Positions 7,140 through 14,967 of a stretch of 18,901 nucleotides of DNA are shown here, piece after piece; position 1 is the first letter of the stretch, and each line of letters opens with the position of its first letter. Source of the stretch: Betaproteobacteria bacterium TMED156 (GTDB lineage Bacteria > Pseudomonadota > Gammaproteobacteria > Burkholderiales > Burkholderiaceae_A); assembly GCA_002171155.1 (NCBI GenBank), contig NHHF01000034.1, positions 1-18,901 on the forward strand, in the 5' to 3' direction. Under the pieces are notes generated by a model. It did not search any database and was not told where the DNA came from. It worked only from the letters and a program-made list of their open reading frames with translations. The translations under genes and the position numbers were made by a program.

Positions 7140-7826
7140 ATGATTGACCTTTACACATCAGCTACGCCTAACGGTTACAAAGCGTCTGTTACGTTGGAGG
7201 AGTTGGAACTTCCCTATAATGTACACCCGGTTGACTTGCAGTCGGGCGAACAGAAAACACCAGAATTTTTGGCGATTAACCCGAACGGGCGCATTCCGGC
7301 GATTATTGATCCCGATTTCGACGACCTACCGATTTTCGAAAGCGGCGCAATTATGATCCACCTGGCTGAAAAAACAGGAAAATTACTGCCGACCGAAGCC
7401 AAAGCGCGCGCTCGCGTTTCAAGTTGGCTGATGTTTCAAATGGGCGGCATCGGCCCGATGATGGGGCAGGCCAATGTGTTTTTCCGCTATTTCCCCGAAA
7501 AACTTCAGCCTGCCATCGACCGCTATCAAAATGAAGTGCGTCGCCTGTTTGAGGTGATGGACACGCATCTGGCAGACCATGAATGGCTCGGAGATGATTT
7601 TTCAATCGCCGATATTGCCAATTGGTGCTGGACGCGCACGGCCAAATGGTCTGGCGTTGAAAGTCGTGACCTAGAACACTTGAGCCGCTGGAGCACGGCC
7701 ATGTCAGCGCGTCCCAAATGTAAGGCCGGTGTGAAAGTGCCGATTGATCTGTCGGACCTGATTGATGGCAAGGAAGAAGAAGCAGAAAAATTCGCCAAAA
7801 ACGCGCAAAAAATAGTTCAACGCTGA
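7140..7826 (+). CDS. Glutathione S-transferase family, YfcG-like (Nu class) disulfide oxidoreductase
   Basis: The 228-residue protein has an N-terminal thioredoxin-like domain (about 1-80) and a helical C-terminal domain (about 88-205). It opens M-I-D-L-Y-x-x-x-T-P-N-G, placing Thr9 and Asn11 where Escherichia coli YfcG uses them to contact glutathione. It also has [15 protein letters not shown] (the glutathione gamma-glutamyl site) and G-D-x-F-S-I-A-D-I in the C-terminal domain. The match to YfcG is strong along the whole length. YfcG has disulfide-bond reductase activity with glutathione, which suggests a redox role in the cytoplasm. ATG 7140 is chosen because GGAGG lies four bases upstream; an in-frame TTG at 7128 is too early. 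A TAACC-5-GGTTA inverted repeat at 7092-7106 precedes it. Confidence 0.9.
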   Translation: MIDLYTSATPNGYKASVTLEELELPYNVHPVDLQSGEQKTPEFLAINPNGRIPAIIDPDFDDLPIFESGAIMIHLAEKTGKLLPTEAKARARVSSWLMFQMGGIGPMMGQANVFFRYFPEKLQPAIDRYQNEVRRLFEVMDTHLADHEWLGDDFSIADIANWCWTRTAKWSGVESRDLEHLSRWSTAMSARPKCKAGVKVPIDLSDLIDGKEEEAEKFAKNAQKIVQR

Positions 7827-7874
7827 GACGTTGATAGAACGCGCCTATCGGCGGGAAACCAAAGGTTCTGTTTG

Positions 7875-7891
7875 CCCTGATATCATCAGGG
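7875..7891. repeat. Hairpin downstream of the glutathione transferase gene
   Basis: CCCTGAT at 7875-7881 and ATCAGGG at 7885-7891 form a 7-pair stem with a 3-base loop. No T-run follows, so it is at best a weak or Rho-assisted 3' end for the upstream gene. It sits just before the holin remnant. Confidence 0.35.
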
Positions 7892-7917
7892 GAAACGGAG
7901 CAATTAATATCTGGTAA

Positions 7918-8322
7918 TTTTTCGGCCGCCCTGTTGCCGCCGAGCCCATTGATTCTGTGGGGCGAGAGCTGGATGAGCTTTTTCCATCCAATAACTAACG
8001 CCTAGCCAAAACACTGGCGCTGGCGCGCGTTGCCTAGTAGTCGGCGCTGGTTCAGGTCGGGATTCATTAAATCGACGCGGAGCATAGATTGGTTTTCGTT
8101 TCCGCTTGGCAGCCTTTTATCAGTTGTGTGTGGCGGTTTGCGTTGGTTTGTTCTTTTGTCTTGCGTGAATTCCTGATTTGGGTCATCGCCGGTTACCGGC
8201 TCTATACTGGCACGGTGCCTGCCATTCATATGGAAGAGTTGATTACCGTTTCGATGGGTTTGCTGGGATTGGGTGGCCTGTGCACATTCGAAAAAATAAT
8301 TGGTCACTCGCGCAAAGCCCGC
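7918..8322 (+). pseudogene. Decayed 3TM holin gene (gene-transfer-agent/phage holin family)
   Basis: One continuous frame through this apparently empty stretch reads as a degraded holin of the three-transmembrane gene-transfer-release type. The order is F-G-R-P-V-A-A-E-P-I-D-S-V-G-R-E-L-D-E-L-F (from 7921), a charged segment R-L-A-K-T-L-A-L-A-R-V-A, then I-D-A-E-H-R, a W-Q-P-F-I-S-C-V-W hydrophobic stretch, and finally M-E-E-L-I-T-V and G-L-L-G-L-G-G-L-C-T-F-E-K-I. These match, in order and spacing, the usual P-I-E-A-V-G-x-x-L-D-x-L-F, E-x-H-R, W-R-P-F-I-G-W-V and L-G-L-G-G-L-R-T-F-E-K landmarks as I remember the family. Four stops interrupt it (7996 TAA, 8035 TAG, 8038 TAG, 8068 TAA), each one substitution from a Glu, Gln or Lys codon. 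No frameshift is needed. The intact 8089-8445 frame is only its C-terminal half. Confidence 0.75.
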
Positions 8323-8373
8323 CGCCTGCGATGTTCTCGGTTGCGGTGTTTTGACCCGGAAAAAAATTTGCCT

Positions 8374-8385
8374 ACCTGCGCAGGT
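8374..8385. promoter_or_regulatory. 12-base palindrome upstream of the acyl-CoA dehydrogenase pair
   Basis: ACCTGCGCAGGT is a perfect dyad 41 bases before the first dehydrogenase start, between a TTGACC hexamer at 8351-8356 and a TATAAA at 8403-8408. Its position would suit an operator for a dimeric repressor of acyl-CoA metabolism, but no regulator gene is in view and the promoter elements are not well spaced. Confidence 0.3.
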
Positions 8386-8425
8386 GAACTTAAGCTGGGG
8401 ATTATAAAAAACAGGCGAGGAACGA

Positions 8426-9640
8426 ATGCAAATGAGCACGGTTGATGAAAACGAACTCACAGAGTTTCGTGAGCAAGCTGAGGCGTGGTTTGGCGAAAAT
8501 ACACCGCGCGAGGTTGACTTCATGTTGCCGCTTACCTTCATGGAGGTCGGTACGGACGAGCAGTTCAATTTCTTACGCGATTGGCAAAACAAAGTTTACG
8601 AGGCCGGTTATCTGGGTGCGCACTGGCCGAAAGAGTATGGCGGTGGCGGGCTTGACCGCGCGTTTCAAGATGCCGCGACCAAAGTTATGGCGACGGCGCG
8701 CACGCCCATTATGCTGAACGCCATCGGCCTCAATTGGACCGGCCCGCTTTTGCTGGACCGCGGCACACACGAAGAAAAGCAAAAATATATCAAAGGCATT
8801 TTGTCGGCAGAAAGCATCTGGTGTCAGGGTTTTTCCGAGCCCGATCACGGCTCAGACCTCGGCAACGCCCAAACACGCGCCGTGCGAGACGGTGATGATT
8901 ATGTCATTAACGGGTCGAAGATCTGGACGACGCAAGGCAATTACGCTGATTATATGATTTTGCTGGCGCGGACAAATCCGGATGCCGAGACCAAATATAA
9001 GGGTTTGAGCTTTTTCCTCGCGCCGATGAAAGCGCTGGGGGTAGAAACCATGCCCATTCGCAAGCTGACTGGCGAATACGGCTTTACGCAGACATTTTTT
9101 ACCGACGCGCGAATCCCCGCCTCAAGCCTGATGGGTCAAGAGGGTGAGGGATGGATTATCGCCATGGAAACGCTGGAATATGAGCGCGGTGCGCGCTCCG
9201 GTCAGGCGGGCGGGCACGTGATGATGCTGATCAATCCGGCCGACATTATCGATTTGGCAAAATCGGCACAGGTCAACGGCCGACCCGCCATTGAAGACCC
9301 GGCCTTGCGCGAGGAACTTGTGAAGCTCATGACCGAAGCGCGCGCACTGGGGCTCAACAGCCGGCGCGATAAAATTCAGCCGCTGACACAGGATTATCCG
9401 ATGTCGCTGGCGCTTGGCGGAAAATTGTCGAGCACTGATTTTTACCAGCGGTTGAACGCTTTTGCGATTTCCCTGCAGGGCACGCGCGGCGCTTATTATG
9501 TTGATGACCCGTCGGCACACGATAACGGGATTTGGCAGCGCGGCTATTTGAACAGTTTTTCGGCTACCATCGGCGGTGGCACGTCGCAGATCCAGCGCAA
9601 TATTATCGGCGAGCATGTTTTGGGCTTGCCCAAGAGCTAA
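8426..9640 (+). CDS. Acyl-CoA dehydrogenase, catalytic-type subunit of a tandem pair, 404 aa
   Basis: This flavoenzyme would introduce the alpha-beta double bond into an acyl-CoA. It shows the family segments in order: G-A-H-W-P-K-E-Y-G-G-G-G (64-75), Q-G-F-S-E-P-D-H-G-S-D-L (134-145), N-G-S-K-I-W-T-T (162-169) and G-G-G-T-S-Q-I-Q-R-N-I-I (383-394). At the position of the catalytic Glu376 of medium-chain dehydrogenase it has glycine, but Glu253 in L-E-Y-E-R-G-A-R sits in the helix-G position used as base by isovaleryl- and long-chain-type enzymes. GAGGAA precedes ATG 8426; ATG 8432 two codons later is also possible. The next gene starts 15 bases after the stop, so they are cotranscribed. Substrate is not visible; adjacent dehydrogenase pairs of this kind include steroid side-chain enzymes. 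Confidence 0.93.
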   Translation: MQMSTVDENELTEFREQAEAWFGENTPREVDFMLPLTFMEVGTDEQFNFLRDWQNKVYEAGYLGAHWPKEYGGGGLDRAFQDAATKVMATARTPIMLNAIGLNWTGPLLLDRGTHEEKQKYIKGILSAESIWCQGFSEPDHGSDLGNAQTRAVRDGDDYVINGSKIWTTQGNYADYMILLARTNPDAETKYKGLSFFLAPMKALGVETMPIRKLTGEYGFTQTFFTDARIPASSLMGQEGEGWIIAMETLEYERGARSGQAGGHVMMLINPADIIDLAKSAQVNGRPAIEDPALREELVKLMTEARALGLNSRRDKIQPLTQDYPMSLALGGKLSSTDFYQRLNAFAISLQGTRGAYYVDDPSAHDNGIWQRGYLNSFSATIGGGTSQIQRNIIGEHVLGLPKS

Positions 9641-9655
9641 GACCGGGGGGCAGTC

Positions 9656-10795
9656 ATGTCGACTTTTGTAAATCCGGCTCAAACGCCCGGCATCGGGTTG
9701 AGCGAAGAACAGGCCCAGCTTATTGATATTGCGGCGGGTTTTTGTCGTGACAAATCGCCGGTCGACGAGGTGCGCACGCTGCTTGAAGAAGACACCGGCT
9801 TTAATCCCGATATCTGGCAGGAGATAGCCGAGCTTGGATGGCTGGGCATTGGCATTCCCGACACTTATGGCGGTATCGGGTTGGGTCTGGGCGAAATTGT
9901 GCCGATTGTTGAGCAGATGGGCCGCCACTTGTTGACGACGCCCTATGTTAGCACGGTGCTGGCCGCACAGGCCGTGTTGCGCGGCGGCACGGAAGCGCAA
10001 AAAAGCGAAATTCTACCGAAACTGGCTTCCGGCACGGCGGCAACGCTTGGCTTTTGCGAAGATCATGGCGACTGGAACCTTTCCCATGTCACGTGCAAGG
10101 GTTCCGTCACGGGTGACGAATTGGCGCTTTACGGCACGAAATATCTGGTGTCGGATGTGCAGGAAGCGGCTTATATGATCGCAACAGTGGCCGTCGGTGA
10201 TCAAGCGAACCTCGTTATTATTCCTACAGATGCGCTGCCGCCAGAGGCGGTACGGCGTGAGAAAATTATTGATGAGACCCGCCGCGCTTTTGCCATTGTA
10301 CTGGACGGTATAACTCTGCCGGCGGATGCGCTGATGGAAAAAGGCGCCGCGGTTGACACCTTGGCGCATATTGAACTGGCCGCCTCATTGCTGGCGGCGG
10401 CGGAAATGTGCGGCGGCACATACAGCGTTATTGACTACACGCTTGATTATCTGAAAACACGCAAGCAATTCGGCAAGCTGATCGGCGGCTATCAGTCTTT
10501 GAAACACACAATGGTCGACGCGCATATGGGTTATGAGCGCGCGCGCGCGCATTTATATTCTGCGGCCTTTTTGTTCGGCCAGCAGGGCGAAGGCGAGATT
10601 GCGGTGCGCATGGCCAAGGCCGAAGCGGAAGAGGCCTTTGCTTTTGCCGCCGACCGCGCCATTCAGTTTCATGGCGGCTATGGCTTTACTTATGACTGCG
10701 ACGCCCAGCTTTATCGCCGCCGCGCGATTTGGAATGCGGCGCTTTACGGCGATGCGCGCTATCACCGGCGCAAACTTGCAGATTTGATGTTTTAA
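9656..10795 (+). CDS. Acyl-CoA dehydrogenase, partner subunit lacking the usual catalytic glutamate, 379 aa
   Basis: This second acyl-CoA dehydrogenase has the family fold landmarks: G-W-L-G-I-G-I-P-D-T-Y-G-G (61-73), a weakened central FAD/substrate region (L-G-F-C-E-D-H-G-D-W at 131-140 in place of the usual S-E-P), T-R-K-Q-F-G-K-L-I-G-G-Y-Q-S-L-K-H (268-284) and Q-F-H-G-G-Y-G-F-T-Y-D-C-D-A-Q-L (337-352). The E in the common G-F-T-W-E-H-D segment is Asp347 here, and no Y-E-G-T base or obvious helix-G E-R pair is seen. The simplest reading is that it forms a heterotetramer with the product of the preceding gene, contributing FAD-binding elements while the partner supplies the base. GGGGGG is the ribosome site. 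It ends 2 bases from the stop of a convergent gene. Confidence 0.9.
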   Translation: MSTFVNPAQTPGIGLSEEQAQLIDIAAGFCRDKSPVDEVRTLLEEDTGFNPDIWQEIAELGWLGIGIPDTYGGIGLGLGEIVPIVEQMGRHLLTTPYVSTVLAAQAVLRGGTEAQKSEILPKLASGTAATLGFCEDHGDWNLSHVTCKGSVTGDELALYGTKYLVSDVQEAAYMIATVAVGDQANLVIIPTDALPPEAVRREKIIDETRRAFAIVLDGITLPADALMEKGAAVDTLAHIELAASLLAAAEMCGGTYSVIDYTLDYLKTRKQFGKLIGGYQSLKHTMVDAHMGYERARAHLYSAAFLFGQQGEGEIAVRMAKAEAEEAFAFAADRAIQFHGGYGFTYDCDAQLYRRRAIWNAALYGDARYHRRKLADLMF

Positions 10796-10797
10796 GC

Positions 10798-11352
10798 TCA
10801 GGCCTGTGTGCGCTGGGCAACCAACAAGGTATAGATAGCCAACAGCCAGCAGGCGACGACAAAGTGGAATGCGTGCCAACTCTCCGCCGGAGTTAGCCAA
10901 GAAGCCTGTCGCAAAACCAACACATTTACCAGCATAACACCCGCCAGGGTTGCTTTGACCGGAACTCGAAGCGCTATCTGCGGGGTACGAGTGGCGCACA
11001 GAACTACAAACCCTAGTAACCAAATTAGAAACAGCGTTACGCGGGTTGATGGCAAGAAAAAGGCCAACAGTATCGCTGGGCCAGCAATGCCGGCATGCCA
11101 CAAATGCCATTTATGTTCGGTATTTGCACCAATCATTAGCTGGCAGGTGAACAAGATTAGACCGATAAGCCCTCCAAATTGACTGGCAAATCGATGCATG
11201 GTGATCAGATTCTCGTTATCCAAACCAAAGCCGAACCTGACTGCACCAAAGGCGGCGGCTGTACCGAAAAGAACAATCCCGAGTGCGCCATAGAAGATTT
11301 TATGCCGCCACAAGGCCTGGGCTGTCCAGAGAGCCACTAATAGGATCAGCAT
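10798..11352 (-). CDS. Multi-pass membrane protein of unknown function, 184 aa
   Basis: I do not recognise a named family. The protein is almost entirely hydrophobic with about six membrane segments, short loops and several conserved-looking histidines: T-M-H-R-F near residue 53, E-H-K-W-H-L-W-H at about 79-86 and E-S-W-H-A-F-H-F-V-V close to the C-terminus. Clustered histidines at membrane borders recall metal- or haem-binding membrane enzymes, and the terminal W-H-x-x-H is reminiscent of hydrolase-like seven-helix families, but this is only a loose resemblance. It starts 31 bases after the stop of the sterol-desaturase gene on the same strand, so the two are probably cotranscribed and may act on the same lipid. 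It converges tightly on the acyl-CoA dehydrogenase pair. Confidence 0.75.
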   Translation of the reverse strand: MLILLVALWTAQALWRHKIFYGALGIVLFGTAAAFGAVRFGFGLDNENLITMHRFASQFGGLIGLILFTCQLMIGANTEHKWHLWHAGIAGPAILLAFFLPSTRVTLFLIWLLGFVVLCATRTPQIALRVPVKATLAGVMLVNVLVLRQASWLTPAESWHAFHFVVACWLLAIYTLLVAQRTQA

Positions 11353-11383
11353 TTCTTATGCTGCGTAATGGGTGGGCACAAAA

Positions 11384-12316
11384 CTACTCGGCGGGATGGG
11401 TGGCACTTGGCGGTGCGTCAAGCAACCCGGCAGCGCGCTTGATATCGTGCGAGGATTGCCGGGATCCGTCATGGCTCCATCCCGGTGGCGCGATAACATA
11501 TAAAAGCCGCTGCCGAAGGCTTAGCCGAGGCCGCACGATATCCTTTAAGATACCCCAATATTCGTGAATGAAAATTCGGAAGGGATTGAAAGTGTCAAAG
11601 TCTTTGACCAAACCATAACGCGGCCGGTCGGATGGATCTTCTGCGACGAAGGTACCAAAAAGGCGGTCCCATACGATAAGCGTACCGGCATAATTGGCAT
11701 CCAAATATTGCGGGTTTTTGCCGTGATGTACGCGATGGTGCGATGGTGTGTTGAGCACGGCTTCGATCCACCTGGGCAATTTTTCGACAGTATCAGTGTG
11801 CAAAAAGAACTGGTACACCGCATTCAAAGCACCACAAAAAATGACCATTAACGGGTCAAAGCCGATGAGCACCAGCGGCACTTTTAAAATCGTTGTTCCA
11901 GTGAAATGTTTGGTCCACCCCTGTCGCAATGCGACCGCGAACGAAATACGCTGGCTGGAATGATGAATGATATGCATGGCCCATGGCCAGCGACACCGGT
12001 GCGCGATCCGGTGGTGTAGATAATAGCGCAAATCGTCCACTACAAAACAGGCAATCAGTGTGGCCCAAGTCAATGGTAGGGCATAGAATTGAAATTTTTG
12101 TGCCCAGACTAGCATGCCGAGGGTTAAAAAAGCGGCTGCGCCGTTGGTGAGCACGCTGAAGAGACCCATGAAAATGCTCACGCTGTCATCTTTTACATGC
12201 AAGCTGCCACGTTGGCTGAAATAGCGCACAGCGATAATCTCGGCAAAAATGAACAGGAAAAACACAGGTATCGCGCTCAAAATAACCGGCGTGGTGATTA
12301 TGTTGCTGACATCCAT
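11384..12316 (-). CDS. Sterol desaturase / fatty acid hydroxylase family membrane di-iron oxygenase
   Basis: This membrane protein, 310 aa, carries the three histidine clusters of the fatty acid hydroxylase superfamily. They are H-H-R-I-A-H at residues 101-106, H-I-I-H-H at 115-119 and H-H-R-V-H-H at 193-198, with an extra F-F-L-H-T histidine near 173. These bind a di-iron centre that hydroxylates or desaturates a lipid. Hydrophobic helices lie at about 8-32, 48-72, 78-96 and 142-170. ATG 12316 is preferred over ATG 12328 because GGAG lies at suitable distance before it. A C-terminal tail of about 50 residues beyond the domain is polar. The lipid substrate is not evident. The 250-base AT-rich region upstream presumably holds its promoter; I see no convincing elements there. 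Confidence 0.92.
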   Translation of the reverse strand: MDVSNIITTPVILSAIPVFFLFIFAEIIAVRYFSQRGSLHVKDDSVSIFMGLFSVLTNGAAAFLTLGMLVWAQKFQFYALPLTWATLIACFVVDDLRYYLHHRIAHRCRWPWAMHIIHHSSQRISFAVALRQGWTKHFTGTTILKVPLVLIGFDPLMVIFCGALNAVYQFFLHTDTVEKLPRWIEAVLNTPSHHRVHHGKNPQYLDANYAGTLIVWDRLFGTFVAEDPSDRPRYGLVKDFDTFNPFRIFIHEYWGILKDIVRPRLSLRQRLLYVIAPPGWSHDGSRQSSHDIKRAAGLLDAPPSATHPAE

Positions 12317-12568
12317 AAAGCTCTCCATAATGAAAGATAATAGAGGATACTTTAGTTAAATGATAGCAAGTGGTTTTTGGAGTATTTTTTGTTCAAAAAT
12401 CGACTAGGGAAACGATAAGAAAATATACTAAATTTTGGATTCGAGACTTCAAAAAACATTCGATTTTCAGGGTCGTCAATCCATCGGCGCCCCATGTCCT
12501 ATTCGGCGAGAGCTGAAAATACGGGCTGGAAATGAACTTTTGCCAAGATTTTACTGAGCGTCCGACGG

Positions 12569-13744
12569 TTAAGTTTTGAGTTGAAATCTTTCGATCCTTG
12601 CACCAACGTCTTTTTCAAGGTCGCGAAAAAAAAGAGAGTAATCATACAGGTGGTAGGCATCAGGCGGAAATTCCAACAGTTTTCTCTGTGGCCGGTCTAC
12701 TACCAGATAGCCGGATTTAGCGTCAAGGTGGGCCCCAATTTTCTCGTCAGTGGGCATTTCTAAGCCTAAAAATTCGCACTCCAAAGCACCATCCGAGTGG
12801 GGGTTATAGGCCTGCGCTAAGGCTTTTTCATTATCATAGCGCGGATAGGCTGGTCCCATATGTGCTTGCATTGTCGACGCTGATTTGTCACCCGTAACCG
12901 GGTTAAAGCCGATGATTTTTCCGTCTGCTTCGCGTGGCACAAAATTTTCCCCATCCCACTCACGACCCCGTCGCAAGGAAGCGGCATTAAAATCTGGTCC
13001 GACTGTGTCAAAGGCAATAAGGCAGCCTGTCTGTCCGGCACTTTTAGCTGTCGGGATGTTTTTCACCTCGAGGTTATATCTTTTTTCGCAGATACCGGCG
13101 CCGATCAAATAGGCCGCAATAAAACGGTCGCGCGCGCTGCTGGCGTCCAGGTTCTCCTTGAGCAGCCGTGTGCAATGCCCGGCTCCTTGGCTATGGGCTG
13201 CAATTATGAACGGGCGCTCATTATTGATATTGGAAATGAAATACGAAAAAGCCGCGGCAACATCTTTATAAGCCAGACGAAGGGCATCGCGACCATTGGC
13301 GTTTTGAGAAAAATAAGACGCTAATGTGGCCTGCCGGTATCTGGGCGCATAAATATTGGCATGTTTGATAAAAATGCCGGCTTGTGGCGGTAAAACCAGC
13401 TGCTCGACAAGATGTGAAGATCTGGGATCATCAATCGGCGCGTTCCAACTTCTGGGGCTTAGAAAAGTTGTCGGGTGGACGAAAAACACATCTACGGGCT
13501 TTGGGTCTCGCAGCGCGTTTTCGAAGGCATTTCGGTTGGCGACGCCGGATCTATTGGGCACCGGATACCAAGAATTTTCGTCTGAATAATCAGGAGCTTT
13601 GGGCGGGGAAGTATCTGTAAACCGTTCTTTGGGTGTGATTCTACGGCGGACGATAAACAGCAGCATCAATAGCTTGAGGTCCTTACGCCAGGCGAAAATA
13701 GCGATACTTAGGACGGTAAAGGCAGTGAGTGTAAAAATGACCAC
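12569..13744 (-). CDS. DUF3089 family alpha/beta-hydrolase-like protein, membrane-anchored
   Basis: After an N-terminal membrane segment (about residues 2-18) and a basic stretch, the sequence has the DUF3089 landmarks. These are Y-S-D-E-N-S-W-Y near 55, V-D-V-F-F-V-H-P-T-T-F near 88, and the nucleophile elbow A-A-H-S-Q-G with the putative catalytic serine near 185. The later F-N-P-V-T-G and C-terminal Y-H-L-Y-D-Y-S-L-F-F-R-D segments also fit. Such proteins are predicted serine hydrolases (lipase or esterase type) of unknown substrate; the anchor suggests a periplasmic-facing enzyme. The longest frame starts with TTG at 13753, but the AAGGAAG site ends right at that codon, so GTG 13744, nine bases further, is more credible. 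It lies 32 bases downstream of the oxidoreductase gene on the same strand, giving a likely two-gene unit. Confidence 0.85.
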   Translation of the reverse strand: MVIFTLTAFTVLSIAIFAWRKDLKLLMLLFIVRRRITPKERFTDTSPPKAPDYSDENSWYPVPNRSGVANRNAFENALRDPKPVDVFFVHPTTFLSPRSWNAPIDDPRSSHLVEQLVLPPQAGIFIKHANIYAPRYRQATLASYFSQNANGRDALRLAYKDVAAAFSYFISNINNERPFIIAAHSQGAGHCTRLLKENLDASSARDRFIAAYLIGAGICEKRYNLEVKNIPTAKSAGQTGCLIAFDTVGPDFNAASLRRGREWDGENFVPREADGKIIGFNPVTGDKSASTMQAHMGPAYPRYDNEKALAQAYNPHSDGALECEFLGLEMPTDEKIGAHLDAKSGYLVVDRPQRKLLEFPPDAYHLYDYSLFFRDLEKDVGARIERFQLKT

Positions 13745-13776
13745 AGTAACCAACTTCCTTCAATATTGAGTGATGT

Positions 13777-14967
13777 TTAGGTGTTAAAAGGGCCATCAAA
13801 ATTAATGCCAACCTTGCTGAGCCGCGCAATCAGCGCCTGCCCCAAACCGGATGCGCTGGTGAGCACGCCGCCATAGCCGTCACCGCCCGGCAAATCATCG
13901 GCGTTTTCTACCAGACACAAAGCGCATTCACTCACCAGCTTTGAGGTTACCTTGTAGCCTGGGTCCCCCTTGCCATGCATGACGAAAACCGATTTCTCAC
14001 CACTTTCGGTTTCGACGATGAATTTGCAATCAAACCAACCATTGTCGCGTTCGGCTTCAGTCGGGCCTTCGCCGGGCTGTTTCAATAGCGGACGCACCAG
14101 CTTGCGCAAGGGCGTCATGACGACGAGCGCCATAGCACCGAGGCCGAGCGCGCTCCTGATAGCTTGGCCCCGCGATGTGTTAAACGCGAATTCCTGATAG
14201 GTAAAATTTGAACCGTAAGGTTCCTGGCGCTGGCTCAACAAAGCTGCCGAACGGCGCACCACACGTGTGTTGGCAGCGGCCATGACAAACGGGCCGCCCC
14301 AGCCGCCAATCTCCGGCTTTTTTGCAATTTCAAACGTATCGCGGCTTTTGGCGTGCATCTCTGCATTATAGCTGTCCGGCGGGTTCAGCAGGAACGGGTC
14401 GGTCAGCTCGTCTTTCAAATCGAGATCGCCCATTGAGAAAATCGTTTCCAGCGTGCCGCCCGACGCACCGCCCTTGAAGCTGTGAAAGGACTCAACCCGT
14501 TTGACCGGCGCCCTCAGTTTGCGTATGCCAAAAAAACTGCCCAAATCAGACGGGATCGAGTCAAAGCCGCATGAGGGAATAATACGCACGCCTTTGGCAG
14601 CGGCGGCCTCGTGATGTTTTTCGATCATCTCTTTAACCCAAAAATTTTCGCCTGTGATGTCGACATAATGTGTTGAATTTTCAACACACGCCGCCACCAG
14701 CTTCGAGCCATATCTGTGAAACGGTCCGGCTGCTGACAAAATGACTTTCGCGCGCGCCGTCATGGCCTTCAGCGCGCCGTCATCGTCCCCATCGGCAATT
14801 ATGATTTCGACCTTCGGCGACAAGCCCTCTTGCACCGTTTTCAGCTTGCCGGCACTGCGCCCCGCAATCGCCCATTTGATCGGCCGGCCGCCCGCATGAA
14901 TGTATTCGGCGCATAATTTTCCAGTAAAACCCGTCGCGCCGTAAACCACAATGTCCAGGTCCTTCAT
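13777..14967 (-). CDS. Saccharopine-dehydrogenase-like / trans-acting enoyl reductase family protein, 396 aa
   Basis: The N-terminus is a Rossmann fold: I-V-V-Y-G-A-T-G-F-T-G-K with the dinucleotide-binding glycines at residues 10-16 and A-G-R-S near 36. S-A-A-G-P-F-H-R-Y-G-S follows near 79-89, then Y-V-D-I-T-G-E and S-C-G-F-D-S-I-P-S-D-L-G near 133-144. This is the pattern of the saccharopine dehydrogenase NADP-binding family, specifically the branch that includes mycobacterial trans-acting enoyl reductases of lipid synthesis and eukaryotic SCCPDH-like proteins. True lysine metabolism is unlikely. One hydrophobic stretch (A-L-G-L-G-A-M-A-L-V-V near 275) may be membrane-associated. The ATG at 14967 has GAGGGAG six bases upstream. 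The gene is divergent from the glucosylglycerate genes. Confidence 0.88.
   Translation of the reverse strand: MKDLDIVVYGATGFTGKLCAEYIHAGGRPIKWAIAGRSAGKLKTVQEGLSPKVEIIIADGDDDGALKAMTARAKVILSAAGPFHRYGSKLVAACVENSTHYVDITGENFWVKEMIEKHHEAAAAKGVRIIPSCGFDSIPSDLGSFFGIRKLRAPVKRVESFHSFKGGASGGTLETIFSMGDLDLKDELTDPFLLNPPDSYNAEMHAKSRDTFEIAKKPEIGGWGGPFVMAAANTRVVRRSAALLSQRQEPYGSNFTYQEFAFNTSRGQAIRSALGLGAMALVVMTPLRKLVRPLLKQPGEGPTEAERDNGWFDCKFIVETESGEKSVFVMHGKGDPGYKVTSKLVSECALCLVENADDLPGGDGYGGVLTSASGLGQALIARLSKVGINFDGPFNT

Noticed and set aside
8089..8445. A 118-codon frame as an intact gene
   Set aside because: It starts at a TTG without a ribosome site, corresponds only to the C-terminal half of a holin whose N-terminal half continues upstream in the same frame through stops, and runs into the dehydrogenase start.
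9122..10000. A 292-codon minus-strand open frame across the junction of the two acyl-CoA dehydrogenases
   Set aside because: It covers two well-supported plus-strand genes and their gap, and its translation is an Arg/Ala/Gln-rich shadow without recognisable domains.
12352..12495. A 47-codon minus-strand open frame in the AT-rich gap upstream of the sterol-desaturase gene
   Set aside because: No family resemblance, a poorly placed ribosome site and skewed codon use; more likely promoter-region sequence that happens to be open.
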